From Cloacibacillus porcorum (GTDB lineage: Bacteria; Synergistota; Synergistia; Synergistales; Synergistaceae), in NCBI RefSeq assembly GCF_001701045.1, contig NZ_CP016757.1, positions 2,568,219 through 2,632,218 of the forward strand: 64,000 bases of DNA, in the 5' to 3' direction. The notes under the pieces were generated by a model that saw only the letters and a program-made list of their open reading frames with translations, did not search any database and had not been told where the DNA came from. Below are positions 1 through 8,168 of the stretch, piece by piece (position 1 is the stretch's first letter; the number at the start of each line of letters is the position of its first letter). Made by a program: the position numbers and the translations under genes.

Positions 1-470
1 TTTGCGGACGCTACCAGCTCCGGCAGGTCATCGCGCAAAGTCGGTTCTCCCCCGCTCAGTTGGACCAGCGTCCGTCCCGGTACGACAAAACCGGCCATCT
101 CCCGGCGAAGTTCTTCAAATAGAGTATCGGGACCGCCTTTTTTATCGGCAAAGCAGTAGCGGCAGTGCAGGGTACAACGCTCCGTCACCTCAAGAACGAC
201 GCAGCAGGTGCCGTTTTTATGTTCAGAACAGAGCCCGCTTTCGGCGCACACCGCAGGACAATCGAAAGAACCGCCACCTTCCATCGGCGCAGTATCTCCA
301 TACCAGGAAAGTATGCTTTTTTTATTTTTCCAGATAAGCACAGAGAAATCTCCATGCTCCGGACAGCTCTTATCCAGATAGGTGGCGCCATTTCTCACGG
401 CTATTTCCGCCCGCAGCCTCCGTCCGCAGATAGGACATATGCTGCCCGTCTCCCTAATCATTTTTTCCAT
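1..470 (-). CDS. trsS: Radical SAM protein, TrsS-like (3' end outside window)
   Basis: Partial gene of 156 visible codons running off the left edge. An N-terminal zinc-ribbon-like CPIC (residues 12-15) and KSCPEHGDF precede further cysteines, then the radical SAM cluster motif C99-x3-C103-x2-C106 (ERCTLHCRYCF) and the SAM-binding LSGGEP at 139-143. This layout, with paired N-terminal cysteines and a CPEHG block, matches as far as I recall the RefSeq family called radical SAM (seleno)protein TrsS. No in-frame TGA suggesting selenocysteine is seen in the visible part. The ATG at 470 lies eight bases after the stop of the small redox gene, so the two are probably co-transcribed. It should cleave SAM to a 5'-deoxyadenosyl radical; the substrate is unknown. 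The context suggests a role in maturation or redox supply for the upstream molybdenum hydroxylase, which is inference. Confidence 0.8.
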   Translation of the reverse strand, partial: MEKMIRETGSICPICGRRLRAEIAVRNGATYLDKSCPEHGDFSVLIWKNKKSILSWYGDTAPMEGGGSFDCPAVCAESGLCSEHKNGTCCVVLEVTERCTLHCRYCFADKKGGPDTLFEELRREMAGFVVPGRTLVQLSGGEPTLRDDLPELVASA

Positions 471-477
471 TTGCGCC

Positions 478-672
478 TCATTTATCTTCTATCGAGACTT
501 CAACCTGCGCCATCTTTCCTTTGGCAAGGCTCTCGGGAATGAATACCTGCCCGCAGGAGGGACAGCGCATGACCTCGGTGTTGAAGGAATGGTCCAGGTA
601 GCTGAAGTAGGCCTTGTGCATCTCCAGCGCCACGTTGCATCTGCTACAGATCAAGTTTTTGTTTTCTTCCAT
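478..672 (-). CDS. Small double-CxxC redox/zinc protein, DVU_1557-like
   Basis: 64 residues with CSRC at 9-12 and CPSCG at 37-41, joined by an aromatic YFSYLDHSF segment, and ending in an acidic VEVSIEDK tail. The paired CxxC spacing predicts a rubredoxin-like metal site or zinc ribbon; the metal cannot be told from sequence. I recall small proteins of this shape as the DVU_1557 family redox proteins that accompany TrsS. Its ATG lies inside the last codons of the dicluster protein gene (29-base overlap) and its stop is just before the radical SAM start, so the three appear translationally coupled. Function unknown; an electron carrier for the neighbouring Fe-S proteins is a reasonable guess. 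Confidence 0.75.
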   Translation of the reverse strand: MEENKNLICSRCNVALEMHKAYFSYLDHSFNTEVMRCPSCGQVFIPESLAKGKMAQVEVSIEDK

Positions 673-3064
673 GCCACACCTCTTCCAGTTCTATCTTCAT
701 CCTGTGCGAGTAAGCGTTATATACACGATAGCCATCGCCCTCGGGATGATATTCAACCCAACAGGTCATGTGGCCGATCTCGTGATAGCCCGTAAAATGC
801 CCGTTCTTCGGATTGGACAGCTTCCTTCCCGTTTGTTCGCAGAAACTTATGACGGCGGCAAGGTCGTCTTCAAGGATCTTTTCCCTATGCAGCTTCGCTT
901 CCAACTCTTGAGAGATCAGCAAAGTGATGTCCTTCTCCGGCGGCATTTCTTCGTTAAGCAGCTCTTTCATGAGACTCTCCTTTACCAGCTCCCGATTGCG
1001 CCGCCTTTTACTATAGGTCGGCGGCCTCTTATCCCAGCCTCCGAGGCCTAGGATCAGATCAAGGATATGCAGCACCGGCTTCCCCGCTTCGGCGAATATA
1101 TCGCGGCAGTTAGTACAGTATACTACATAGGGTACTGGCTTTTCCGATATCCTCTTATCAATGAGCCATCTCGCATAAGGGGGATTGGCGATCGATATCT
1201 GCCCTCCCCAGGAACAGCATTTAGCCCTCTCTCCTTCGTATTCCAGCGGTTTTAGCAGATACCCTGCCTCCGTCAGCATCATCCTTACCCTTTGCCGTGT
1301 TTCGGGATAATTTCGCGCGGAGCAAGGATCAAAGAGAGAAATTTCACCGCCACCGGCAGCGGTCTTCACGCCCAGTTCATAAAGGACATCGCTCACCATC
1401 GTTCCCTTAATCTGTGGCAGCGCCTCCCGTATCATTTCGCGGCAGGTCGGACAGCCAAAGATGATATCCGGCATTCCCAGCTGCCGCCATTTTTCCTCTA
1501 TCTCACGACAAATGCCGTCGTATATATTATCGTCGCCCGACCATAGAGCCGGAGCGCCGCAACAGGTGACAAAGATTGCCGTATCGGGCAGATGTTTCCT
1601 TAAAAGCCGGTATGTCTCCGTCACATACCGCGGGTCTGAGGCTCCCATCTGGCAACCGGGGAAGAAAAGATAGCGGCAAACGCATCCGTCGGTTTGCCCC
1701 CTATGGAAATCTTTAATGTCCGCTGACGCGGACGGGGGGCGGCTCTCGCGGCAAACGCATCCGTCGGTTTGCCCCCTATAGAAATCTTTAATGTCCGCTG
1801 ACGCGGACGGGGGGCGGTTCTCGCGGCTGGATTCTTCTCCAGATGGAACATAGAAAAAGGAGGCTCTTTCAGATCGGGAAAATGCCATGTCGTTGAGCCA
1901 GAACTCATGAAAGGCCCACGGCATCGCGTTTTTTTCACGCATTGCGCGGTGGCTCTCTCGCATAAACTTTCCAACGTCAATCTGTTCCGGGCAGACTTTG
2001 CCGCAGAGACCGCATTGATTACAGGTGGAAATCAGTCTCGTCGCCACTGTGCCGTTGCCATCCAGCGTGCCGGGATTGACTGTGATATGCACCTCTTCTT
2101 CAATGAGCTTGGGGAATTTCTGGAAATAGGCCATCATATCACAGCTGCGGACACAAACATCGCAGCGGCATTTGAGACAGCGGGCCGCCTCCCTCCGCGC
2201 CTCGTCTTCCGTATAGCTGCCGTCAACAGAGGGAGACACGGGAACAACCACAGTGACATCTTTCAGCTCCAGCTTGATCTTGGTCGGTATGCGCGGCTCC
2301 GGCCCTTTCATGTTCCCCGTCTTGATATAGCCTTCGATCAACGACGCGGCCCGCAGGCCATGCGCGATGGCCTCCGCCGAAGAGACGCCCAAGATAGATC
2401 CACCGACGAACAGGCCCTCCGCTGCTGCCATCACGTCACCGGCCGCCGCTTCCTCCGACAGGTCAAACGATCCGCCGCCCTTACCGGTCGCCACATAGAC
2501 AGCGTCGTATTTTTTTCTTATATTTTCAAGGTCTCTTACCTCCGTGTTGAGGATAAGACTGTATTTTTCTTTAGAAAACTGTTCTTCTATATCTTTTAAA
2601 AAAATCTCCGGCGGCATTATATCCCATAAATGTCCTCCAATACGGCCTCCTTTTTCAAACACCGTGACCGCGTATTTCCTGTTCGAGAGCCGCAGTGCGC
2701 AGGCCAGGGCGCTGATACCGCCGCCCACTATGGCGATATTTCTATCTTTAGCGGGCATGTTATAACTATTGGGCTCCCTACGAACCATCCCGGCAACGAC
2801 AGCCCGCTCGATAAGTTTCAGATTGACAGCTCCATCTATGCCGCTTCGCGGGCAGTCCAGACGACATCTCTCGTCACAGATCTCCGCGACGATGCGCGGA
2901 AAGGCGACCGCATTGGCATAGAGCCGGTATGCCAGGTTAAAGGCCCCCCGCTCCACACGTGGAACAAACTCCCGTATATCGAGGCTAAAGGGACAGGCGG
3001 ATATACATGGAGCGGCCTCCTTTTCGAGACAGCAGTTCCTGATCCTGCTTTTCATTTCATCCAT
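644..3064 (-). CDS. Pyridine-nucleotide oxidoreductase / dicluster Fe-S protein with CCG domain
   Basis: About 806 residues. Order: N-terminal Cys-rich glutamate-synthase-small-subunit-like region (NCCLEKEAAPCISACP, CDERCRLDCP); FAD/NAD-binding fold starting IAIVGGGISALACALRL; two ferredoxin-type cluster motifs (CLKCRCDVCVRSC, CNQCGLCGKVCP); and a heterodisulfide-reductase-like cysteine-rich region (FFPGCQMG, CCGAPALW, GCPTC, CCSWGG, YCTNC). The tail holds a short extra domain. This suggests electron transfer between NAD(P)H or ferredoxin and a disulfide or Mo-enzyme partner; it matches proteins I recall as pyridine nucleotide-disulfide oxidoreductase/dicluster-binding. I chose the ATG at 3064 because GGAG sits seven bases upstream, overlapping the preceding gene's stop; an in-frame ATG at 3094 is possible. 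Odd: a 25-residue segment (RPPSASADIKDF..RGQTDGCVC) is duplicated in tandem between the ferredoxin and CCG parts. Confidence 0.85.
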   Translation of the reverse strand: MDEMKSRIRNCCLEKEAAPCISACPFSLDIREFVPRVERGAFNLAYRLYANAVAFPRIVAEICDERCRLDCPRSGIDGAVNLKLIERAVVAGMVRREPNSYNMPAKDRNIAIVGGGISALACALRLSNRKYAVTVFEKGGRIGGHLWDIMPPEIFLKDIEEQFSKEKYSLILNTEVRDLENIRKKYDAVYVATGKGGGSFDLSEEAAAGDVMAAAEGLFVGGSILGVSSAEAIAHGLRAASLIEGYIKTGNMKGPEPRIPTKIKLELKDVTVVVPVSPSVDGSYTEDEARREAARCLKCRCDVCVRSCDMMAYFQKFPKLIEEEVHITVNPGTLDGNGTVATRLISTCNQCGLCGKVCPEQIDVGKFMRESHRAMREKNAMPWAFHEFWLNDMAFSRSERASFFYVPSGEESSRENRPPSASADIKDFYRGQTDGCVCRESRPPSASADIKDFHRGQTDGCVCRYLFFPGCQMGASDPRYVTETYRLLRKHLPDTAIFVTCCGAPALWSGDDNIYDGICREIEEKWRQLGMPDIIFGCPTCREMIREALPQIKGTMVSDVLYELGVKTAAGGGEISLFDPCSARNYPETRQRVRMMLTEAGYLLKPLEYEGERAKCCSWGGQISIANPPYARWLIDKRISEKPVPYVVYCTNCRDIFAEAGKPVLHILDLILGLGGWDKRPPTYSKRRRNRELVKESLMKELLNEEMPPEKDITLLISQELEAKLHREKILEDDLAAVISFCEQTGRKLSNPKNGHFTGYHEIGHMTCWVEYHPEGDGYRVYNAYSHRMKIELEEVWHGRKQKLDL
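1674..1823. repeat. In-frame 75-bp tandem duplication, palindromic, inside a coding gene
   Basis: Copies at 1674-1748 and 1749-1823 differ at only two positions that I can see. Each unit holds two inverted repeats: GCAAAC/GTTTGC with a 10-base loop, and GTCCGC/GCGGAC with loop TGAC, plus flanking runs of C and G that can pair around the second stem. Seventy-five bases equal 25 codons, so the host frame is kept. It sits in a linker between Fe-S domains. The structure resembles protein-coding palindromic elements such as the Rickettsia RPE; no relation is claimed. Confidence 0.85.
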
Positions 3065-3068
3065 CAAA

Positions 3069-3479
3069 TCACTCCATTGGTTCCAGATAACCAAACTCCG
3101 TGAGCATTTCTTTTGCGCGGATATAGGTGGCTCTCATAATTTCAGGACATTTAACCGCCTTCTCATATGGGTCACAGCGTGTGATATCTACACAGTTGGC
3201 TGAGCCGTACTTTTCACAAAGCTCATGCTGAAACCAGTCCACCATCTCCTTCGTCATCTCTGTGTTTCTCTCGTCAAAGAGGGCGAGCATGCAGACTGCG
3301 CCTGTGAGCGCACCACAGGCAAGGCCACTGTGCATCCCATTGCAGAGAGCACGCGCAGCCTTAACGAATTGTTCATTATTTTCACCGCGCAGTCTCAAAC
3401 CAAGCTCTATTATTATGCTGGAACAGCAGAGACCTTCCACCTTCAACTGGTACATCAGTTTCAGCTCGTCTTCCATCAT
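3069..3479 (-). CDS. C-GCAxxG-C-C family protein, DVU_1555-like
   Basis: About 136 residues with GLCCSS near the N terminus and HSGLACGALTGAVCML in the middle, i.e. the C_GCAxxG_C_C pattern of a helical family thought to bind metal or redox cofactors, plus later cysteines (ELCEKYGSANC, CP). I recall a DVU_1555 family C-GCAxxG-C-C protein beside TrsS-type genes, which fits the neighbours. GTG 3485 opens the frame, but GAGG lies five bases before ATG 3479, so 3479 is my start. Its stop overlaps the region of the next gene's start, so the two are probably coupled. The true function is unknown; the conserved cysteines suggest a cluster or a thiol relay. Confidence 0.75.
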   Translation of the reverse strand: MMEDELKLMYQLKVEGLCCSSIIIELGLRLRGENNEQFVKAARALCNGMHSGLACGALTGAVCMLALFDERNTEMTKEMVDWFQHELCEKYGSANCVDITRCDPYEKAVKCPEIMRATYIRAKEMLTEFGYLEPME

Positions 3480-3574
3480 TGACACCTCGCACGGGGAAAT
3501 TTAATTCTATAGCTATAGCGAAATTATAATCTAAACAACTGAATTTATACCTATGATTAGACCTGCTGCCGTAA

Positions 3575-3634
3575 AACGAATAGCCCCGGCGGGGACAGCG
3601 GCGTACATCAGCACGCCGGAGCCACAGCCGGGGC
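3575..3634 (-). terminator. Probable terminator or attenuator after the Mo hydroxylase
   Basis: GCCCCGGC (3583-3590) pairs with GCCGGGGC (3627-3634), and an inner GGCGT/ACGCC stem stacks inside. On the minus strand it follows the hydroxylase stop and is trailed by a short T-containing stretch (ATTCGTTTT). It would separate or attenuate transcription between the hydroxylase and the Fe-S genes. An AT-rich stretch with a TATAAT-like box (around 3523-3528) follows before the next gene. Confidence 0.5.
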
Positions 3635-3644
3635 CGTTTATGGC

Positions 3645-6569
3645 TTAGAAGAATTTTTCCGAGGTGCTGCCGCCCAGCGAACGGAAGAAATCCGGCTCAC
3701 CCTCGTACTTGACGGGGTTCGCCTTGATATCCTCAAGCTCTTCGTATAGATCTGAACCGAGGAAGTATTTTGCCGGAACTTCCGGCTTCCTGCCCGCTGC
3801 GATAGCATCAAGCCCGGCTTTCACCTTTGCCGGCGTCGCGGGAATCTCATGTATACGCACACCGCAGGCATTATAGATAGCGTTGAGAACCGCCACGTGA
3901 CCGGAGGACTGGAAAGCCTCCGAGGCTCCGGAGGAACCAAAGGGGCCGACTTCGTCCGGCCGCTCGTAATGGATCACGTTGATCACATCGGGGATATCCT
4001 TAATATAAGGAACGCCGCAGGAGGCAATATTCGTATGTCTCTTCACGTCCTCGTAAATTTCGCTCAGCGCGAAACCGATACTGTGTGAGATGCCACCGAA
4101 AGCCTGGCCGTTGACCGCCGCGAGGTTGCCGACTTTACCAACGTCGTCGACGCAGGTGAAGCGCACTACCGTAGTCTTGCCGGTAGCGGTATCGACCTCC
4201 ACCTCCGCGAGGTTTAGACAATAGGTGTAAGAGGGGCTCGGGTCGCCGATACCGGTGTTAGGATCGAGACGGCATAGCCCGTCGACGCTCGTGCATGACC
4301 AACTGCCGGTGTACTTCGTGGGAATTCCTTCAGATTTCATCTCATCGTAAGTACGATAGGTACCGTCCGGCTTTTTCATCGCGTTGATGAGCTGCTCCGC
4401 CGCCGCCATTGTAGCTTTGCCGCTCATGTAGTGCGTACGGCTCGCGCCAGACATGCCGCTGTCAGGGCAGAGCTTCGTATCGTTTTGCACAAGCTTTATC
4501 ATATCGGGTGTCACGCCTAGAGGTTTCAGCGCCTCAAGCGTGAGCATCAGCGAACCAATGTCTCCGCCCTGTCCCAACTCCTGATAGGTGTCGTATTTCG
4601 TGAATGTCTCGTCGGGATTGAGTTCAATAGCGGCGGAGGCCTTGTCCGTGCCGCCTTCGGTCACGTTAAATCCACCCCAGGCAAGGCCAACGCCGCGACG
4701 TTTTTCGGGAGTATCGTTGGCCTTCGCTTCAGCAACGGCCTTTTCATAGTAGGGCTTCATTATCTTCATCATCTCTTCCATCGGGTACTGGCGGAAGGGA
4801 TAGCTGTTGATGTTCGTATCGCCGGGACGTCCAATGTTGCGCCAGCGAAATTCAAATGGATCAATGCCGGCCCTTTCAGCTAGCATATCCATCAGGGCTT
4901 CGCTGAGTGTGTATGCCTGTGGTGAGCCGTAGCTGCGATAGGCGGTACCAAAGTTATGGTTGGTGTTCGCCACGCGGCAAAGACCAGCGACATTCGGTAT
5001 CGTATAAGGGAAGAAGGCAAAACGAGCCTGCTTTGTAAAGCAGTCGTCTCCGCCCCAAGAATAGGCTCCGTGATCAAGTCCGAAATCAAATTCGGCGGCG
5101 ATGATCTTGCCGTTATCGTCACAGGCCAGGCGTCCGTTCGAATGACAGGGGCAGCGCTTGCCTGAGAAGTGCTGATGTTCCTCGTAGCTCATCGAAAGGG
5201 CTATAGGGGCCTGCATTACGACGGCCGCTGCACCTGCAAGGCAAAGGTCGCCGGCGTTCGTTGACCAACCGAAGCTGGCTCCCGTTGGATTCATCATTAC
5301 GCGCAGTTTAGAGGTAGGCACGCCAAGGCAGTTTCCGATACGGCTGATGGATGAATATACTCCCTGCGATTTGCATTGGAAGGTCAGGTAGCCGTCTTCG
5401 TCAAAGTAAGCCTGTACAGAATCGCCCTCAATCGAAAGGTGAGGCTCACGTGACGAGTAGAAGCTGCCCTCTACACTGTAAGGAGCCTCTTCAATGACCT
5501 CCGCCACCTTTGAGGGTTCATCCAGTCCAACGCCCTTAAGAACGGGCTGTTTGCAGAAAATATTCGGGGTGTCCTCATGGATACGCATCGCGTCGGGCAT
5601 GGCGGCCTCCAGGAAGTTGAGATATTCGGGAAGTTTTTCAATCTCCACTTTAACCTTCGCCGCCGCCGCGCGCGCATGCTCCTTGGTGTCAGCCACCGCC
5701 AGAGCTACTACGTCGCCGTAACGGTATATCTTATCCTCAGCGAGGACCTTGCGGCTTGGAATTCTGACCGTGCTGCGCTCGTGGAAGTTGGCCTCGGCCA
5801 TTACATTGCTGCCGCCAGCGGCCTTGAGATCCGCGGCGGTGATTATCTTCGCGACGCCGGGCATCTTCTCCGCCTCTTCTTTATCTATCCTGAGTATCTT
5901 GGCATGGTGGGCTAGCCGCGGCTGCACCATCGCCACATGATACGTTTCACTCGGCATCTTGAGCTCCTGATCGTCACCATAATCCGCAAGACCGCAGACC
6001 TTCGCGAGCGATGTCGGACGCACTAAGGGCTTGCCGTAGTATTCCTTATCTTCTGGAAGCTTGACCTTTATATCTTCAATCGTTGCCTCGCCGCGAACGA
6101 CCTTCGCCGCATCCATCACCGCATCGACAATCTGTTTATACCCTGTACAGCGGCAGACATTTTTATGCTTCTGGAACCATTCGCGTACATCTTCTCGCGT
6201 CGGGTTGTTGTTTTTCAACAGCAACGCGTAGGTCGAGACTATGAAGCCCGGTGTGCAGAAGCCGCATTGTACCGCACCGTTGTTCATAAAAGCGACCTGC
6301 ACAGGATGCAGGTTGGTCGGGGTGCCGATACCCTCAACCGTCACAACTTCGCTGTATTCGTCAATGCGCGCCATCTTGCGCGCGCATGATCGCACAAGCT
6401 CTCCGTTCAGAAGTACCGTACACGAGCCACAGACGCCAATGCCACAACCAACCTTGACGCTTGTGAGCCCAAGACGCCTCAGTACATCGGCTAAAGAGTC
6501 CTTAACCGGATCGCAGGCAAACATACGGTTAGCTCCATTGATATTCAGCCACATCTTTTTAAATGCCAT
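3645..6569 (-). CDS. Molybdopterin-dependent aldehyde oxidoreductase / xanthine-oxidase-family hydroxylase
   Basis: 974 residues in one chain: a plant-type [2Fe-2S] domain (C42, C47, C50, C62), a second helical [2Fe-2S] domain (C102, C105, C139, C141; CGFCTPGF, CRCTGY), and then the large molybdenum-binding domains. There is no FAD domain, as in the Desulfovibrio Mop aldehyde oxidoreductase (about 900 residues). GASEAF near residue 890 probably carries the catalytic glutamate of this family. It should hydroxylate an aldehyde or N-heterocycle with water and pass electrons through the two clusters to an external acceptor. The substrate cannot be read from sequence. Start ATG 6569, with AGGTG a short way upstream. 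The gene follows a terminator and precedes the Fe-S/radical SAM set, so it is likely the operon's catalytic product. Confidence 0.9.
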   Translation of the reverse strand: MAFKKMWLNINGANRMFACDPVKDSLADVLRRLGLTSVKVGCGIGVCGSCTVLLNGELVRSCARKMARIDEYSEVVTVEGIGTPTNLHPVQVAFMNNGAVQCGFCTPGFIVSTYALLLKNNNPTREDVREWFQKHKNVCRCTGYKQIVDAVMDAAKVVRGEATIEDIKVKLPEDKEYYGKPLVRPTSLAKVCGLADYGDDQELKMPSETYHVAMVQPRLAHHAKILRIDKEEAEKMPGVAKIITAADLKAAGGSNVMAEANFHERSTVRIPSRKVLAEDKIYRYGDVVALAVADTKEHARAAAAKVKVEIEKLPEYLNFLEAAMPDAMRIHEDTPNIFCKQPVLKGVGLDEPSKVAEVIEEAPYSVEGSFYSSREPHLSIEGDSVQAYFDEDGYLTFQCKSQGVYSSISRIGNCLGVPTSKLRVMMNPTGASFGWSTNAGDLCLAGAAAVVMQAPIALSMSYEEHQHFSGKRCPCHSNGRLACDDNGKIIAAEFDFGLDHGAYSWGGDDCFTKQARFAFFPYTIPNVAGLCRVANTNHNFGTAYRSYGSPQAYTLSEALMDMLAERAGIDPFEFRWRNIGRPGDTNINSYPFRQYPMEEMMKIMKPYYEKAVAEAKANDTPEKRRGVGLAWGGFNVTEGGTDKASAAIELNPDETFTKYDTYQELGQGGDIGSLMLTLEALKPLGVTPDMIKLVQNDTKLCPDSGMSGASRTHYMSGKATMAAAEQLINAMKKPDGTYRTYDEMKSEGIPTKYTGSWSCTSVDGLCRLDPNTGIGDPSPSYTYCLNLAEVEVDTATGKTTVVRFTCVDDVGKVGNLAAVNGQAFGGISHSIGFALSEIYEDVKRHTNIASCGVPYIKDIPDVINVIHYERPDEVGPFGSSGASEAFQSSGHVAVLNAIYNACGVRIHEIPATPAKVKAGLDAIAAGRKPEVPAKYFLGSDLYEELEDIKANPVKYEGEPDFFRSLGGSTSEKFF

Positions 6570-6661
6570 TCAGATCGCACCTATCCTCTCTTCTCTCCTC
6601 AATAATGTCCAACTGAAACTAAAACATCCGCCATCGGCCATAATCTTCATTTTAAAGAGGG

Positions 6662-6699
6662 GCGCCCGCCCTCAAAAAGCTGAAAGAACGGGCGCCCTG
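6662..6699 (-). terminator. Terminator after the ornithine-cyclodeaminase-family gene
   Basis: A 9-bp inverted repeat GGGCGCCCG/CGGGCGCCC with a loop of about 20 bases lies just downstream of the cyclodeaminase stop, followed on the minus strand by CTCTTTAAAA. The T tract is weak. It separates that gene from the hydroxylase. Confidence 0.55.
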
Positions 6700-6731
6700 C
6701 ATGGCCGCTGTCTATATAAAACTTTAAAAAA

Positions 6732-7856
6732 CTATCTCCAGTACGCCTCATTAAAGAAGCAGAACTCCATGCCGAGCCCCTTCTCCACCGCGCGGTCGTA
6801 AAGCGTTTTACCCCATGCGATATCATGAAGCGGCATACCGCCCGTTACGAACATGATAATCTCATCATCGCTGGTACGCCCTTTGTCAAGACCGTTCACC
6901 ACATCGCCAAGGTTACGGATATTCTTCTGATCATATTTTCCAGCCTGAATGGCAAGAAGCAGATGGAACGAAGGCGCAACGACTGACACGGCTTCCAGAC
7001 CTTTGGGGTGCTCCGCGCCGTCGGCAAGGAAGGCCTGGTGCATCTTCCAGTTGTCCGCAAAAACGGTGTTCTCCGAATACGCCTCGGGATCAAAATCTGC
7101 GTCGCCGGTAAAGATGACCAACGTGCCCTTCTTAAGCCATTCCTTTTCGATACGCGGGAAGACGTTGCCACCCGTCGCAATCGAAACGATGTCAGCGGGG
7201 CGTACGGCTTCTTCGATCTTAGTCGTAACGCTTACCTTGATGCCGAGAGCTTTGCTCTCTTCCTCCGCCCATACCTTTCCCTTTTCGAGGTTGATGTCGT
7301 AAAGGATCGCCTCTTCAATCGTCGGAACCGCTGTCTTGATTGCAAGGAGCGCGCCCCTGTTGATGACGCCGCCGCCGATCACACCTACAATTTTTGCTCC
7401 TTTGCGGGCAAGGTGACGCGAGATGACACCTGGAACAGCGCCGGTACGCATCGCTGATATCTGGTTGCCGCTCATGATCGCGAAGGGAGCTCCTGTATCG
7501 GCGTCATTTAGAATCGTTGTCAGGATCGAGCGGGGATACCCGCGCGCGGGGTTTGCCGGGTTTGAGCCATACCATTTCTCGCCGCAGATCTTATACTTAC
7601 CGCCAAGATAACCAATCATCGACATGAAGCGGCGGTCCGGACCGGTCACCGGCATTCCTGGAAAACGTTCCTCATCGGGGAAATAAATCATCTGTCCGTG
7701 TTCATTCTGCAGAGGGCCTCCCATAAGATAGTCACCCTTGCCGATGAGGCTGAAAACTCCCTCGATTACGTCGATGCAGTCGGCCATATTGGTGACGCCG
7801 ACTTTAAGAAGATCGTCCTGCGAAAGAAGCAATGTCTTTACTGCCTGCCCTGCCAT
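6732..7856 (-). CDS. Ornithine cyclodeaminase / mu-crystallin family enzyme
   Basis: About 374 residues with a Rossmann dinucleotide motif (VGVIGGGVINRGALL) and the family's conserved SAMRTGAVPG. ATG 7856 is chosen because GGGAGG lies eight bases upstream; an in-frame upstream start at 7883 has no ribosome site. Members are NAD(P)-dependent cyclodeaminases, imine reductases or amino-acid dehydrogenases. I recall close relatives named tyramine oxidase subunit B, but that name says little. Next to a flavin/Fe-S amine dehydrogenase operon, it may reduce or hydrolyse the imine product, which is inference. It has its own promoter about 130 bases upstream and a terminator after it, so it is probably monocistronic. 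Confidence 0.8.
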   Translation of the reverse strand: MAGQAVKTLLLSQDDLLKVGVTNMADCIDVIEGVFSLIGKGDYLMGGPLQNEHGQMIYFPDEERFPGMPVTGPDRRFMSMIGYLGGKYKICGEKWYGSNPANPARGYPRSILTTILNDADTGAPFAIMSGNQISAMRTGAVPGVISRHLARKGAKIVGVIGGGVINRGALLAIKTAVPTIEEAILYDINLEKGKVWAEEESKALGIKVSVTTKIEEAVRPADIVSIATGGNVFPRIEKEWLKKGTLVIFTGDADFDPEAYSENTVFADNWKMHQAFLADGAEHPKGLEAVSVVAPSFHLLLAIQAGKYDQKNIRNLGDVVNGLDKGRTSDDEIIMFVTGGMPLHDIAWGKTLYDRAVEKGLGMEFCFFNEAYWR

Positions 7857-7991
7857 AATAATTACCTCCCGTTGTCTACACAAGTCTGCTTCGTCTTGTG
7901 TTTTCCAAGATATACAGCCACAAACATATGATATATTTCTTTTATTTATTTTTTAAAAGAAATAATTTCATCTATATGTGAATGTATGCTC

Positions 7992-8019
7992 ATTATAGGC
8001 ACATTATTTCATTTGTAAA
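7992..8019 (-). promoter_or_regulatory. Sigma-70-type promoter for the cyclodeaminase gene
   Basis: On the minus strand TTTACA (8014-8019) and TATAAT (7992-7997) are 16 bases apart, giving a leader of about 130 bases. The rest of the 312-base gap (7857-8168) is AT-rich, with no further gene visible. Confidence 0.6.
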
Positions 8020-8168
8020 ATAAATGCTTTTGATAATATAGATTATTTTTTTTAATCAATAGCTTTCCTCTTACAACGAAATAAATACGCCTCCCGCCTG
8101 GATAGTTTGTTGCTCTTTGTGCTTTGCTTTGTGTTCTTTTCTATTGGTATCTTTAAATAATGCTTTGT

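Noticed and set aside
1-470. Selenocysteine in the radical SAM protein
   Set aside because: Related proteins can be selenoproteins, but the visible 156 codons contain no in-frame TGA; the missing 3' part could still hold one.
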